The notes beneath the pieces are model-generated. The model saw only the letters and a list, made by a program, of their open reading frames with translations, had not been told where the DNA came from and made no database searches. Positions 1-8,805 of a DNA stretch of 64,000 bases are shown here, one piece after another. Source of the stretch: VBAS01 sp964444975 (GTDB lineage: Bacteria; Bacteroidota; Bacteroidia; Chitinophagales; Chitinophagaceae); assembly GCA_964444975.1 (NCBI GenBank), contig CAYUJD010000002.1, positions 1-64,000 of the forward strand, given 5' to 3'. Both the position numbers and the translations under genes were made by a program. Position 1 is the stretch's first letter; each line of letters begins with the position of its first letter.

Positions 1-107
1 CTTTTTTACTTTTATTCGCCTGTCTGTATCTTGCGATTCATATCACTTCTATTCAACATTTTATTGTAAACACCCTGAAACCCGAATAAAAAGACTACCC
101 GAATCCT

Positions 108-115
108 TATCTTTG
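108..115 (+). promoter_or_regulatory. Bacteroidota -7 promoter motif for SRP RNA
   Basis: TATCTTTG matches the TAnnTTTG -7 element of the Bacteroidota primary sigma factor and ends five bases before the mapped 5' end of the SRP RNA. No convincing -33 TTG was recognised upstream. Confidence 0.5.
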
Positions 116-119
116 CGGC

Positions 120-214
120 GGCAGGTCTTACACGACCAGCTCCTGCTGAACCTCCCCAGGGCCGGAAGGCAGCAAGGATAGGTGGTTGTAGCGGTGCGAT
201 GTGAGGAGCCTGCC
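120..214 (+). ncRNA. ffs: Signal recognition particle RNA, small bacterial (4.5S) type
   Basis: The RNA scaffold of the signal recognition particle binds Ffh and directs nascent membrane and secreted proteins to FtsY. The conserved tip is present around 148-180: the GGCCGGAAGGCAGCAAGG segment carries the GGAA tetraloop and the asymmetric internal loop that binds the Ffh M domain. The ends pair (GGCAGG at 120-125 with CCTGCC at 209-214), giving a single hairpin of about 95 nt, the usual size for the short form. A short T run follows. Exact ends are inferred from the pairing. Confidence 0.93.
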
Positions 215-265
215 ATTTTTAATTACTCCATCCCAATAAGGGGTTATTCATAAAAATTACAGCTC

Positions 266-937
266 ATGAAATTCTTTATTGATACAGCCAACCTTGCCCA
301 GATTAAAGAGGCGCATGAATTGGGTATCCTCGATGGCGTCACCACCAATCCCTCTTTGATGGCAAAAGAAGGAATCAAAGGCCAGGAAGCCATCATGAAT
401 CATTACCGCACCATTTGCGAAATGGTGGATGGCGACATCAGCGCCGAAGTGATAGCCACCGATTTCCGCGGAATTGTGGAAGAAGGACGAAAACTGGCGG
501 CCATTCATCCGAACATTGTGGTAAAAGTGCCGATGATTAAAGACGGAGTGAAAGCCATCAAATGGTTCAGCGATAACGGCATCCGCACAAACTGTACACT
601 GGTGTTTTCAGCAGGCCAGGCTATCCTGGCAGCTAAAGCCGGCGCCGCTTATGTATCACCTTTCATCGGCCGCATTGACGACAGCGGGTGGGATGGCGTG
701 CAGTTAATTGCACAAATAGCAAATATTTATTCCATCCAGGGATTTAAAACCAAGGTGCTTGCGGCATCTATCCGAAATCCTAATCATATTGTACGCTGTG
801 CCGAGGCCGGCGCCGATGTGTGCACCTGCCCCCTCGACTCCATTCTGGGTTTGCTGAAACACCCGTTGACCGATATCGGTCTTGCAAAGTTTTTGGAAGA
901 TGCCAAGAAAACACAGGCAACACCTGTGCATGCTTAA
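266..937 (+). CDS. tal: Small transaldolase (TalC/FSA family)
   Basis: Class I aldolase of the short (about 220 aa) transaldolase family, which transfers dihydroxyacetone units between sugar phosphates in the non-oxidative pentose phosphate pathway; cytosolic. The protein is 223 aa, with Asp6 in FIDTAN, the TTNPSL motif near residue 26 and the Schiff-base lysine Lys87 in VVKVPM. Glu61 lies in SAEV; true fructose-6-phosphate aldolases usually have Gln there, so transaldolase activity is the better guess (family knowledge, not proof). It follows the SRP RNA by about 50 bp and ends just before a strong terminator hairpin, so it is probably monocistronic. Confidence 0.9.
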   Translation: MKFFIDTANLAQIKEAHELGILDGVTTNPSLMAKEGIKGQEAIMNHYRTICEMVDGDISAEVIATDFRGIVEEGRKLAAIHPNIVVKVPMIKDGVKAIKWFSDNGIRTNCTLVFSAGQAILAAKAGAAYVSPFIGRIDDSGWDGVQLIAQIANIYSIQGFKTKVLAASIRNPNHIVRCAEAGADVCTCPLDSILGLLKHPLTDIGLAKFLEDAKKTQATPVHA

Positions 938-945
938 AGAAACTG

Positions 946-976
946 AAATCCCCCGTTAGCCGGGGGATTTGTTTTT
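946..976 (+). terminator. Rho-independent terminator, shared by convergent genes
   Basis: Perfect 10-bp stem (946-955 with 961-970), 5-nt loop, then GTTTTT. It lies 9 bp after the transaldolase stop. The TAA stop of the convergent minus-strand gene falls in the loop, so the hairpin is also the 3' end of that reading frame. Confidence 0.85.
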
Positions 977-1372
977 CGATTTCTTTTTCTTCTGCTCACC
1001 CAGCTTCAGTATGTCATCTTTTGTCGGCAATTTTTCATCATCCGGCTTTTTCTTTACCCAGATGGTAGTTTCTATCTGTTTTGCAGGTTCTGATTTCAAT
1101 ACAGCCTTCACTGTTACTTTTTCCTCGGTACATTCTTTTGGAATTATCAGTTCATTGCCTTCAAATGAACCGTAGCTGGCCGAAAAACTGATTTCTTTTG
1201 CCGTCAGCGGTCTCCATTTTCCATTACTCAGTCTGCCATCCACATTGATGTAGTTGTGGGTTCCTTTCTTCAGGCTGTCTGTATAAAGATGAAAGCAAAT
1301 GCTGTCCACTTTTTGTGTAAAACTTAAAAGAGGGGCTTTAATTAAAATGAAAGCAAGTAGTAGTTGTTTCAT
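956..1372 (-). CDS. Hypothetical secreted protein, Lys-rich C-terminus
   Basis: Family not recognised. A 138-aa protein when started at the ATG at 1372; an upstream TTG at 1405 would add 11 residues but would push back a clear signal peptide (MKQLLLAFILIKAPLLSFTQ). The mature part (about residues 20-110) looks like one small beta-rich domain with a single Cys. The tail (about 115-138) is highly basic and ends in KKKKSKNKSPG. The last codons run through the shared terminator hairpin. Probably a small periplasmic or surface protein of unknown role. Confidence 0.6.
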   Translation of the reverse strand: MKQLLLAFILIKAPLLSFTQKVDSICFHLYTDSLKKGTHNYINVDGRLSNGKWRPLTAKEISFSASYGSFEGNELIIPKECTEEKVTVKAVLKSEPAKQIETTIWVKKKPDDEKLPTKDDILKLGEQKKKKSKNKSPG

Positions 1373-1432
1373 CTGTGTAGCTGTAAGGTCGCAAAACTTA
1401 TGCAAAGGGTTGTAAACGGCTGTTAAAGTTTT

Positions 1433-2290
1433 TCAGCCGGCATGTAATTTCCTCCAGTATGCCGGTGTCGTCTTTTTTATCTTCTTAAAAATCCGGTTGA
1501 AGTTGGACAGGTTGGCAAACCCGCAATCGTAGCAGATGCCGGCAATCGTCCGCTCTTCGGTCAGCAGCCGGCAGGCATGATTGATGCGGATTTCATTCAG
1601 AAAGCTGATATAAGTTTTGCGGGTTCTTGTTTTAAAATATTTGCAAAAAGCTTCCGGGGTCAGGTTGGCCAGCGCCGAAACCTCACTGAGCGTAATCGGC
1701 CGGTGAAATTCCTGAAAGGTAAATTCAATCACTTTGTTCAGCCGGTTGCCATCGTACGGTTTTATGTTGCGCTGCGGAATGGGTTTTGAAAGTGTGTGCA
1801 TTTCTTTCCGGTTGCCAAGCTCTTTCAGTATTTCCAGGAAAATAATCAACCGGTCTATGCCTGTTGCCCCGGCAATGGCAGAAAGTTTTTCCGCAAGAAG
1901 TTTTTTCTTTTTACCAGTAAGGCGGAATCCGCCGGAGCTGTTTTTTAAAAACTGCCGGAGTGGTTTCATTTCCTGCAGCCGCCAGAAGTTTTCTCCCAGC
2001 GTAATTTCATCAAAAAATACGGTGATGGCAAGAGCTCTGGATTTCTTTTTAAAATATTTTTCCTCGTTCCTGAACACATGCGGCTGGTTGCTGCCGATGA
2101 CAAACACATCGCCGGCATGAAAGGGGCCCACATAATCGCCGGCTATCAACGTACCATGACTCTCTTTAATTACCGTCAGTTGAGTTTCGGGATGCTGATG
2201 CAGATGATTGTACAGGTGCGGCAGGTCATCTACCTGCACACGAAAGGCTTCCTCTGAGTTTTTGGAAATCCGAAACGGGACAATCTTCAT
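1433..2290 (-). CDS. AraC-family transcriptional regulator with N-terminal cupin
   Basis: A 285-aa one-component regulator. The N-terminal part (about 1-110) is a small beta-barrel sensor of the AraC cupin type, with a His-rich stretch (HLHQHPE, about residues 29-35) and a GSNQPH motif. The C-terminal part (about 180-285) holds the two helix-turn-helix motifs, ending with the typical second-HTH signature (GFANLSNFNRIFKK...TPAYWRK). It is divergently transcribed from the hydroxyproline/arabinoside gene run starting at 2415, with a 124-bp shared intergenic region, so it is the obvious candidate regulator. The effector (L-arabinose, hydroxyproline or an intermediate) cannot be told from sequence. 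Confidence 0.9.
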   Translation of the reverse strand: MKIVPFRISKNSEEAFRVQVDDLPHLYNHLHQHPETQLTVIKESHGTLIAGDYVGPFHAGDVFVIGSNQPHVFRNEEKYFKKKSRALAITVFFDEITLGENFWRLQEMKPLRQFLKNSSGGFRLTGKKKKLLAEKLSAIAGATGIDRLIIFLEILKELGNRKEMHTLSKPIPQRNIKPYDGNRLNKVIEFTFQEFHRPITLSEVSALANLTPEAFCKYFKTRTRKTYISFLNEIRINHACRLLTEERTIAGICYDCGFANLSNFNRIFKKIKKTTPAYWRKLHAG

Positions 2291-2390
2291 TGTACTAAAT
2301 TAGTTTAAAATTTTATCCCGTTACTTTTAATTGGCTAAAATAGTATCAGCTTTGGTTAAAAGCCATCAATCTAATTATCGGCCGGTACGG

Positions 2391-2398
2391 TAGCTTTG
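2391..2398 (+). promoter_or_regulatory. Candidate promoter -7 element of the hydroxyproline/arabinoside operon
   Basis: TAGCTTTG fits TAnnTTTG and would start transcription roughly 12 nt before the ATG at 2415, a leader length common in Bacteroidota. In the same divergent region a short palindrome ACTAAATTAGT (2294-2304) lies right upstream of the AraC start and could be an operator. Both are inference. Confidence 0.4.
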
Positions 2399-2414
2399 TG
2401 TAAAATAAATTTAT

Positions 2415-3335
2415 ATGCCGTTTGAATGGAAAGGAGTTTTTCCTGCCTTGCTTACGCCGTTTAAAGAAACGGATGAGCTGGACCTTGTTATGTTTGAAAA
2501 AAATCTGGCTGCCCAGGCAGCAGCCGGTGTGCATGGCGTCATTATCGGCGGCTCGCTGGGCGAAGCAAGCACCATCACCGAAAAAGAAAAAGAAGAACTG
2601 GTGGAGTTTGCCGTGGAATATCTCAACGAAGATATTCCTGTTATCATAAACATTACCGAAAGTACAACCAAAGATGCCATCCGCCAGGCGGAGAACGCAA
2701 AGCGATGGGGCGCCGATGGCATCATGCTGCTGCCCCCCATGCGCTACAAAACTGATGACAGGGAAACAGTGACCTACTTCAAAGCAGTTGCCCATGCCAC
2801 AGATTTGCCCATCATGGTTTATAATAATCCCGTTGACTATAAAATTGAAGTGACCCTGGATATGTTTGAAGAATTGATTCAGTGCAGCAACATCACAGCC
2901 GTGAAGGAAAGCACCCGGGATGTGACTAATGTGACCAGGCTGAGAAATCGTTTCGGCGACCGCCTGAAAATTCTTTGTGGTGTGGATACGCTGGCAATGG
3001 AGGAGCTTTGCCTTGGCGCCGACGGCTGGGTGGCCGGCCTGGTGGATGCTTTTCCGAAAGAAACAGTGGCGATTTACAATTTGGTAAAAGCCGGAAAGAT
3101 TGCTGAGGCCACAACAATTTACCGCTGGTTTATGCCCTTGCTGGAACTGGATATTCATCCCAAACTGGTGCAGTACATTAAGCTGGCTGCTGCACAAACC
3201 GGTATCGGCAGCGAATACGTAAGAGAGCCAAGATTAACTTTGGCCGCAGAAGAGAGAGAAAGGATTTTGAAAATTATCAGGGATGGAATTGCTACAAGGC
3301 CAGTTATTGACACAACAGGGGCATTTGTCCGTTAA
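2415..3335 (+). CDS. DapA-family lyase, probable 1-pyrroline-4-hydroxy-2-carboxylate deaminase
   Basis: A 306-aa TIM-barrel class I aldolase of the dihydrodipicolinate synthase/N-acetylneuraminate lyase superfamily. The Schiff-base lysine is Lys164 (TAVKES), the catalytic Tyr is Tyr136 (MVYNNP), and GGSLGE near residue 45 takes the place of the DapA GTTGE loop, arguing against true DapA. In hydroxyproline catabolism a member of this family deaminates and dehydrates pyrroline-4-hydroxy-2-carboxylate to alpha-ketoglutarate semialdehyde. The gene for the next enzyme lies two genes downstream and those for the two preceding enzymes are in the same run, so this role is the best fit. Other DapA-like aldolases (for example in sugar-acid breakdown) remain possible. 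First gene of the operon. Confidence 0.8.
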   Translation: MPFEWKGVFPALLTPFKETDELDLVMFEKNLAAQAAAGVHGVIIGGSLGEASTITEKEKEELVEFAVEYLNEDIPVIINITESTTKDAIRQAENAKRWGADGIMLLPPMRYKTDDRETVTYFKAVAHATDLPIMVYNNPVDYKIEVTLDMFEELIQCSNITAVKESTRDVTNVTRLRNRFGDRLKILCGVDTLAMEELCLGADGWVAGLVDAFPKETVAIYNLVKAGKIAEATTIYRWFMPLLELDIHPKLVQYIKLAAAQTGIGSEYVREPRLTLAAEERERILKIIRDGIATRPVIDTTGAFVR

Positions 3336-3362
3336 TTACAAATCTTCTTTAGTTTTCTGGTC

Positions 3363-4826
3363 ATGATAAAAACCATCAACACCACAATTATTTTTTTTTC
3401 AGCGATATTTCTGACAGCATGTGGATTCTTTATTAATCCAATTGGTACTGCTATTTTTATCGCACAAGAAATAGATAACAGAGGAGTGAAAGGAGGATTG
3501 GTTGTCGATCAAAGCAATAACCATTATCTCCGCTTTAAAGATGATAATCCATTCTTCTGGCTGGGAGATACAGGATGGGAATTATTTCATCGCTTGACAA
3601 AGGATGAAATTGAAAAATACATGGAGAACAGAAAGCAAAAAGGATTTAATGTTATTCAGGCGGTGATACTTGCAGAATTCGATGGTTTGAGAAAGCCCAA
3701 TCAATATGGAGAAGTTCCGTTTAGTAATATGGATCCCGGTAAACCTAATAAAAAATATTTTGAATTAGTGGATTGGACATTGAAACTGGCGAGGGAAAAG
3801 GAAATGTTCATGGGTCTGTTGCCAACATGGGGAGATAAGGTTACAAAACTCTGGGGTGAGGGACCTAAAGTATTTGACCAGAATAATGCGTATAATTATG
3901 GTTATTTCCTGGGAAACCGGTACAAATATTTCCGAAACATTATCTGGATTTTAGGTGGCGATCGTCCCCCGGTAACAGATTCCGGGGACTGGCGACCGAT
4001 ATGGAGAGCAATGGCCAGGGGCATTAAAAAAGGGGCAGAGCATGAAGAAGTGCTCTTCACTTATCATATTTCCGGAGGCGAGCATTCCACTTCATATGAT
4101 CTGCATAATGAAGACTGGCTTGATATAAATATGATGCAAAGCGGGCATGGCAGCGGGCATGATGTTCCTGTTTGGAATTGGATTGAAAGAGACAGAAAAC
4201 TGCTGCCCGTTAAACCTACCTTAGATTCTGAACCTAATTATGAAGATCATCCAGTGAATCCCTGGCCGAAATGGGACCCGGCCAGCGGGTATTTCCGCGA
4301 TTATGATGTACGCAAACAAACTTACCGCTCAGTATTTGCAGGCGCCTGTGGCGTCACCTACGGGCATCATGCCGTGTGGCAGTTCTGGAGTCCGCGGGAA
4401 GAAAAAATCAATCATGCCGACCGGTACTGGACTGAAGCAATTGACCGGCCCGGTGCTTTCCAGGTGGGTTATTTAAGAAGACTGATTGAATCGAGGTCAC
4501 CGCTTAACCGCATTCCCGATCAATCCATCATTGTGGAAGGCCAGGGTGATAAAGGCGAATATGCAGTTGCATTCAGGGATGCCGGTAATAAATATTGCAT
4601 GGTTTATTTGCCGGTGGGTAAAAAGATGGGAGTCAATCTTTCCCTTTTACCCGCAAAGCAAATCCGTGTTTGGTGGTTTAATCCCAGAATAGGAAAAGCA
4701 GAGAAACCGGAGGTGATGAAAAAAGAAAATGTGATGCATTTTATACCGCCCACAACAGGATTTGAAAACGACTGGGTGCTGGTAATTGATGATGCGGAAA
4801 CAAAATTTTCAGAACCGGGAAAATGA
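3363..4826 (+). CDS. DUF4038-type glycoside hydrolase lipoprotein (GH140-like)
   Basis: A 487-aa protein with a lipoprotein signal (lipobox LTAC, Cys20), so probably anchored in the outer membrane or periplasm. Residues of about 45-390 form a DUF4038-type (beta/alpha)8 barrel beginning LVVDQ...HYLRFKDDNPFFWLGDTGWELF, typical of the family. Candidate catalytic residues are Asp200 (ILGGD) and Glu290 (TLDSEPNYE), about 90 residues apart, which matches the Asp/Glu pair reported for the GH140 apiosidase of Bacteroides thetaiotaomicron. A C-terminal beta domain (about 400-487) follows. Substrate is not determined; the operon suggests plant cell-wall glycans. The stop overlaps the start of the next gene by 4 bp (ATGA), so the two are translationally coupled. 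Confidence 0.8.
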   Translation: MIKTINTTIIFFSAIFLTACGFFINPIGTAIFIAQEIDNRGVKGGLVVDQSNNHYLRFKDDNPFFWLGDTGWELFHRLTKDEIEKYMENRKQKGFNVIQAVILAEFDGLRKPNQYGEVPFSNMDPGKPNKKYFELVDWTLKLAREKEMFMGLLPTWGDKVTKLWGEGPKVFDQNNAYNYGYFLGNRYKYFRNIIWILGGDRPPVTDSGDWRPIWRAMARGIKKGAEHEEVLFTYHISGGEHSTSYDLHNEDWLDINMMQSGHGSGHDVPVWNWIERDRKLLPVKPTLDSEPNYEDHPVNPWPKWDPASGYFRDYDVRKQTYRSVFAGACGVTYGHHAVWQFWSPREEKINHADRYWTEAIDRPGAFQVGYLRRLIESRSPLNRIPDQSIIVEGQGDKGEYAVAFRDAGNKYCMVYLPVGKKMGVNLSLLPAKQIRVWWFNPRIGKAEKPEVMKKENVMHFIPPTTGFENDWVLVIDDAETKFSEPGK

Positions 4827-6307
4827 AAACGAGTATGTTCAAAGATGCGACAAGTCATGAGGTCAATGAAGTAATGCAACAGGCATGGAAAGCCTTTCAT
4901 GTCTATCGCAAATTTTCACTGAAGCAGCGGGCCGGTTTTATGCGTACCATTGCAGCGGAAGTGGAAGCCTGCGGCGATGAACTGATACAGACTGCCATGC
5001 GGGAAACAAATTTGCCTGAAGCAAGATTAAGAAATGAAAGAGGCAGGACAATTTTTCAATTGAATCAATATGCCGATGCATGCGAAAGAGGTGAATGGCT
5101 GGAGGCAAGAATCGATACGGCAATTCCCGAAAGAAATCCCCCGAAACCCGACATCAGAAAAATGCTGATACCATTAGGGCCGGTGGTTGTTTTTGGTTCA
5201 TCCAATTTTCCCTTTGCATATTCCACTGCCGGAGGCGATACGGCCTGTGCCTTTGCAGCCGGATGTCCCGTAATTGTAAAAGCGCATCCGGCACATCCGC
5301 AAACTTCACAGATGGTGGCGGACGCTATTTTAAGAGCTGCTGAAAAATGTAAAATGCCAAAGGGAATCTTTGCTCATGTGCATGGCGTTTCATATGAGGT
5401 GGGCAAGGCCCTGGTCATGCATCCGCATACCAAAGCAGTTGGATTCACCGGTTCTTATCTGGGAGGCAAACAACTATTCGACTGGGCCAACCAACGCAAG
5501 GAGCCCATTCCCGTTTTTGCAGAAATGGGAAGCGTCAACCCGGTTTTTCTTTTGCCGGAAAAATTAAAGTCATCTGCTTCAGAGATTGCAAACATGTATG
5601 CTGGCTCCATTACGCTGGGCGTTGGTCAGTTTTGCACCAACCCCGGCCTGATTATCGGAATCGAAAGCGAAGAGCTGAAAACATTTATGCATGACCTTGG
5701 CAAACTCATTCAGCAAACACCTCCCGGGCCCATGCTTCATCCCGGAATTGTAAAAGCCTACAAAGAGAAAAAAGGAAATGCTTTGCTGCAGGAAGCTGTA
5801 CATCTCGTTGCTGAATCAGGTACCGAGGTAAAGGAGAATGAAGGTTTGCCCACAATAGCGACCGCCACCGGCGAAGCTTTTTTGAAAAATCCTGTTCTTC
5901 ACCAGGAGGTGTTTGGCCCTTATTCCATCGTAATACGCTGCAAAAACATGATGGAGATGATTGAGCTGGCTAAACATACCGAAGGCCAGCTCACTTCTAC
6001 GCTGATGGCGACTGAAAACGATATAAGAAATAATGAAGAGCTGGTGGAAGCGGTAAAAAATATTTGCGGCCGTTTTATTCTGAATGCGGTGCCAACTGGT
6101 GTGGAAGTTTGTTTGAGCATGCAGCATGGCGGGCCTTTCCCTGCCACGACGGATTCAAGATTTACCAGTGTCGGCGCCGATGGGATAAAACGATTTGCAA
6201 GACCCATTTGTTTTCAGAACTGGCCAAATAATTTATTACCGGATGAACTAAAGGATGAAAATCCGCTGGGGATATGGAGAATGATGAATAATGAACTGAA
6301 AAAATAG
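4823..6307 (+). CDS. Aldehyde dehydrogenase (NADP+), probable alpha-ketoglutarate-semialdehyde dehydrogenase
   Basis: A 494-aa ALDH-superfamily protein. The catalytic Cys271 lies in GQFCTNPG and the general base Glu234 in FAEMGSVNP; the NADP-binding strand with SSNFPFAYS is near residues 126-134. The GQFCTNPG and EMGSVNP motifs are typical of the NADP+-linked alpha-ketoglutarate-semialdehyde dehydrogenases used in hydroxyproline, L-arabinose and D-glucarate breakdown, which make alpha-ketoglutarate for the TCA cycle. Here it would finish the hydroxyproline route. An oxidative L-arabinose route would use the same last step, so one enzyme could serve both substrates of the proposed Hyp-arabinosides. 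Starts inside the stop of the preceding gene. Confidence 0.88.
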   Translation: MKTSMFKDATSHEVNEVMQQAWKAFHVYRKFSLKQRAGFMRTIAAEVEACGDELIQTAMRETNLPEARLRNERGRTIFQLNQYADACERGEWLEARIDTAIPERNPPKPDIRKMLIPLGPVVVFGSSNFPFAYSTAGGDTACAFAAGCPVIVKAHPAHPQTSQMVADAILRAAEKCKMPKGIFAHVHGVSYEVGKALVMHPHTKAVGFTGSYLGGKQLFDWANQRKEPIPVFAEMGSVNPVFLLPEKLKSSASEIANMYAGSITLGVGQFCTNPGLIIGIESEELKTFMHDLGKLIQQTPPGPMLHPGIVKAYKEKKGNALLQEAVHLVAESGTEVKENEGLPTIATATGEAFLKNPVLHQEVFGPYSIVIRCKNMMEMIELAKHTEGQLTSTLMATENDIRNNEELVEAVKNICGRFILNAVPTGVEVCLSMQHGGPFPATTDSRFTSVGADGIKRFARPICFQNWPNNLLPDELKDENPLGIWRMMNNELKK

Positions 6308-6409
6308 TTTCGCTAAAAGAAAAGGAGGGAACGAGGAAAAGAGAGAAAGCACTCAATGTCTTATCTGCCCTTTATCTCTTAGTGAAAAAAATAGTTAAAC
6401 TAAAAACTG

Positions 6410-8722
6410 ATGATTATAAGAAAGCTTGCCTTCCTTCTTTTTCCTGTTTACCTGATGGCACAAACAACTAAGCCAACAACCGGCGCAGAAAAACTGGCTG
6501 CCTGGAACAAACAAAAACAACTGCTTGCCACATCACCATATCAAGATCTTGAATGGCGATTGACCGGTCCCGACAACCGCAGCGGACGTAGCACTGATGT
6601 GGAAGGGATTACCGGCAACCCGGATATTATTTATGCAGCCATGGCCACCGGCGGTTTATGGAAAACGGAAGATGCCGGTCACACCTGGAGGCCCTTGTTT
6701 GATAAAGAAGCTACTCAGTCCATCGGCGATATTGCATTGGCCCCGTCTGATAAAAATATCTTGTACGTCGGCACCGGCGAGGCCAATATTTTCCGGGCAT
6801 CACTGCCGGGTATTGGCATGTACAAATCCACCAATGCGGGAAAAAGCTTTACCCATATCGGGCTGGAAAATACAGGAACGATTGCAAGAATTATTGTTCA
6901 TCCGAAAAATCCGAACATGGTATATGTGGCCGCCAGCGGCAACGAGTGGACCTACAACAAAGACCGCGGTGTGTATATGACCACCGACGGGGGTAAAACA
7001 TGGAAAAAGATTTTGTTTGAATCTGAAAAAAGTGGATGTATTGATTTAGTGATGGACCCGGCTGATCCCAATACCCTTTACGCCTCTTTCTGGAACCGGA
7101 TAAGAAGAAGATGGAGCGACCCCGTGCCGGAAGATGGCGATTATGTTTACAAAACCACCGACGGCGGTAAAACATGGAAGAAGATTGTAAACGGTCTGCC
7201 CGATACAAAAAATACCGGGCGCATCGGTATTGCCATTTCTCATTCCAACCCCAATGTGTTGTACGCATTTGTAGATGACCATAATAAAAAAAGAGAGCCC
7301 CGGCGCGATGAAACCGACAGCTACGAAAGAAAAGTACAGAAGGTGGTGATCGGGGGATCCATTTACCGCAGCGATGATAAAGGTGAGTCGTGGCGCAAGA
7401 TGGCGGAGATACATGATTTCTTCACCCCATTTTCCGGAACCTATGGTTGGGTGTTCGGTCAGATTCGTGTTGACCCCAAAGATGAAAACGAAGTGTATGC
7501 TTTTGGTGTGTCAAAAGCCGTGAGCCGGGATGGTGGCAAGACATGGAAGAACTGGCAGGCCACCGATACTACCAGCGACTGGACGCATGGCGATAATCAC
7601 GCCATGTGGTTTGACGAAGAAAATCCTGACCGCATAGTGGTGGGCAACGATGGCGGTGTAATTATTACCTATAATGGCGGCATAAAATGGAAAAACACTT
7701 TTGATAAAATTCCTACTACACAGTTTTATACGGTTACCTATGATATGGAAACGCCTTTCAATGTTTTTGGCGCCGTGCAGGATGAAGGCACTATGAGCGG
7801 AAATGTGACCAACACATTCGGACAAAAACCGGATACTGCACTGCGCCCCTGGCGCATGGCGCCCGGTGGTGAGGGCACGCAAATACAGGTTGATCCTGTC
7901 AATTCTAATATGGTTTATTCCTCCACTTACTACGGTCGGCTCATGAAAACCGATATGAGCAAAGGAAGAAGAGAAGGATTAAAAAGATTTTCCCTCTTTG
8001 ATGTCGGCCGCATTGATTCGCTGCGCGGCGAATGGCTGGCGGGCACCATCATTTCAAAGTTTGACAACAAAGTAATTTATCACGGCCTGCAGCATTTATA
8101 CAAATCAACCGACGCCGGCGAAACGTGGACCCGAATCAGTGAAGACCTTTCTTACAACCAAGAATCGGCTAAAGGAAATTATCCCTATCTCATCTATCAC
8201 CAGGCCATCACGGCGATTGCCGAAGGTGAAAAGCCGGGTATTCTTTATGTGGCAACCGATGACGGAAGAGTATGGCTGACAAAAGATGATGGTAAAAACT
8301 GGAAAGAAATTACAAAGGGGTTGCCATTTAATAAGCATGTAATAAAAATTACAGCTTCAAAATTCAAATCTTCCCGGGTTTATCTTGCACTCAACGATCG
8401 CCGGCAGGATAATCACCTGGTGTATTTGTTTGTATCGGAAGATTACGGCGCCACCTGGAAATCCATTGCCGGCAACCTGCCCGCTTCACCTGCCAATGTG
8501 ATTATCGAAGACACCGACAAAGCCAATATGCTTTTCTGCGGCACCGATATGGGAGTATATATCAGCAAAGATGCAGGCAAAACATGGAGCGCCATCAATG
8601 GAAATATTCCCGCCGCCGTTTCGGTGAATGATATGTTCATTCATCCACGGGATAAAAAACTGGTGATAGGAACGTACGGAAGGGGCGTGTATGTATTGGA
8701 TGATTTATCAAAGTTGCGGTAG
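6410..8722 (+). CDS. Secreted Asp-box (BNR/VPS10-like) beta-propeller protein
   Basis: A 770-aa protein with a signal peptide (residues 1-18, ending LMAQ). About ten Asp-box motifs of the form (S/T)xDxGxTW are spread along the chain (for example EDAGHTW, TDGGKTWKK twice, DDKGESW, RDGGKTW, TDAGETW, EDYGATW, KDAGKTW), which implies one or two large beta-propellers of the sortilin/VPS10 or GH74-like kind. Such proteins are common in Bacteroidota; some are annotated as glycosyl hydrolases, but no activity follows from the fold alone. It sits inside the operon between the semialdehyde dehydrogenase and the epimerase, so a role in binding or degrading the same polymer is plausible inference. Confidence 0.75.
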   Translation: MIIRKLAFLLFPVYLMAQTTKPTTGAEKLAAWNKQKQLLATSPYQDLEWRLTGPDNRSGRSTDVEGITGNPDIIYAAMATGGLWKTEDAGHTWRPLFDKEATQSIGDIALAPSDKNILYVGTGEANIFRASLPGIGMYKSTNAGKSFTHIGLENTGTIARIIVHPKNPNMVYVAASGNEWTYNKDRGVYMTTDGGKTWKKILFESEKSGCIDLVMDPADPNTLYASFWNRIRRRWSDPVPEDGDYVYKTTDGGKTWKKIVNGLPDTKNTGRIGIAISHSNPNVLYAFVDDHNKKREPRRDETDSYERKVQKVVIGGSIYRSDDKGESWRKMAEIHDFFTPFSGTYGWVFGQIRVDPKDENEVYAFGVSKAVSRDGGKTWKNWQATDTTSDWTHGDNHAMWFDEENPDRIVVGNDGGVIITYNGGIKWKNTFDKIPTTQFYTVTYDMETPFNVFGAVQDEGTMSGNVTNTFGQKPDTALRPWRMAPGGEGTQIQVDPVNSNMVYSSTYYGRLMKTDMSKGRREGLKRFSLFDVGRIDSLRGEWLAGTIISKFDNKVIYHGLQHLYKSTDAGETWTRISEDLSYNQESAKGNYPYLIYHQAITAIAEGEKPGILYVATDDGRVWLTKDDGKNWKEITKGLPFNKHVIKITASKFKSSRVYLALNDRRQDNHLVYLFVSEDYGATWKSIAGNLPASPANVIIEDTDKANMLFCGTDMGVYISKDAGKTWSAINGNIPAAVSVNDMFIHPRDKKLVIGTYGRGVYVLDDLSKLR

Positions 8723-8805
8723 CAAGATTATGAGATCAGCACCTGGAATTCTGTTCAGCGTCCCTTGCGACGCTCCGTTTATCACCATCAATTCTACTCA
8801 GCAAA

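Noticed and set aside
2346..3197. Long open frame (283 codons) antisense to the DapA-like gene
   Set aside because: It is a shadow of the conserved plus-strand gene; its composition is His/Phe/Cys-rich and shows no family motif.
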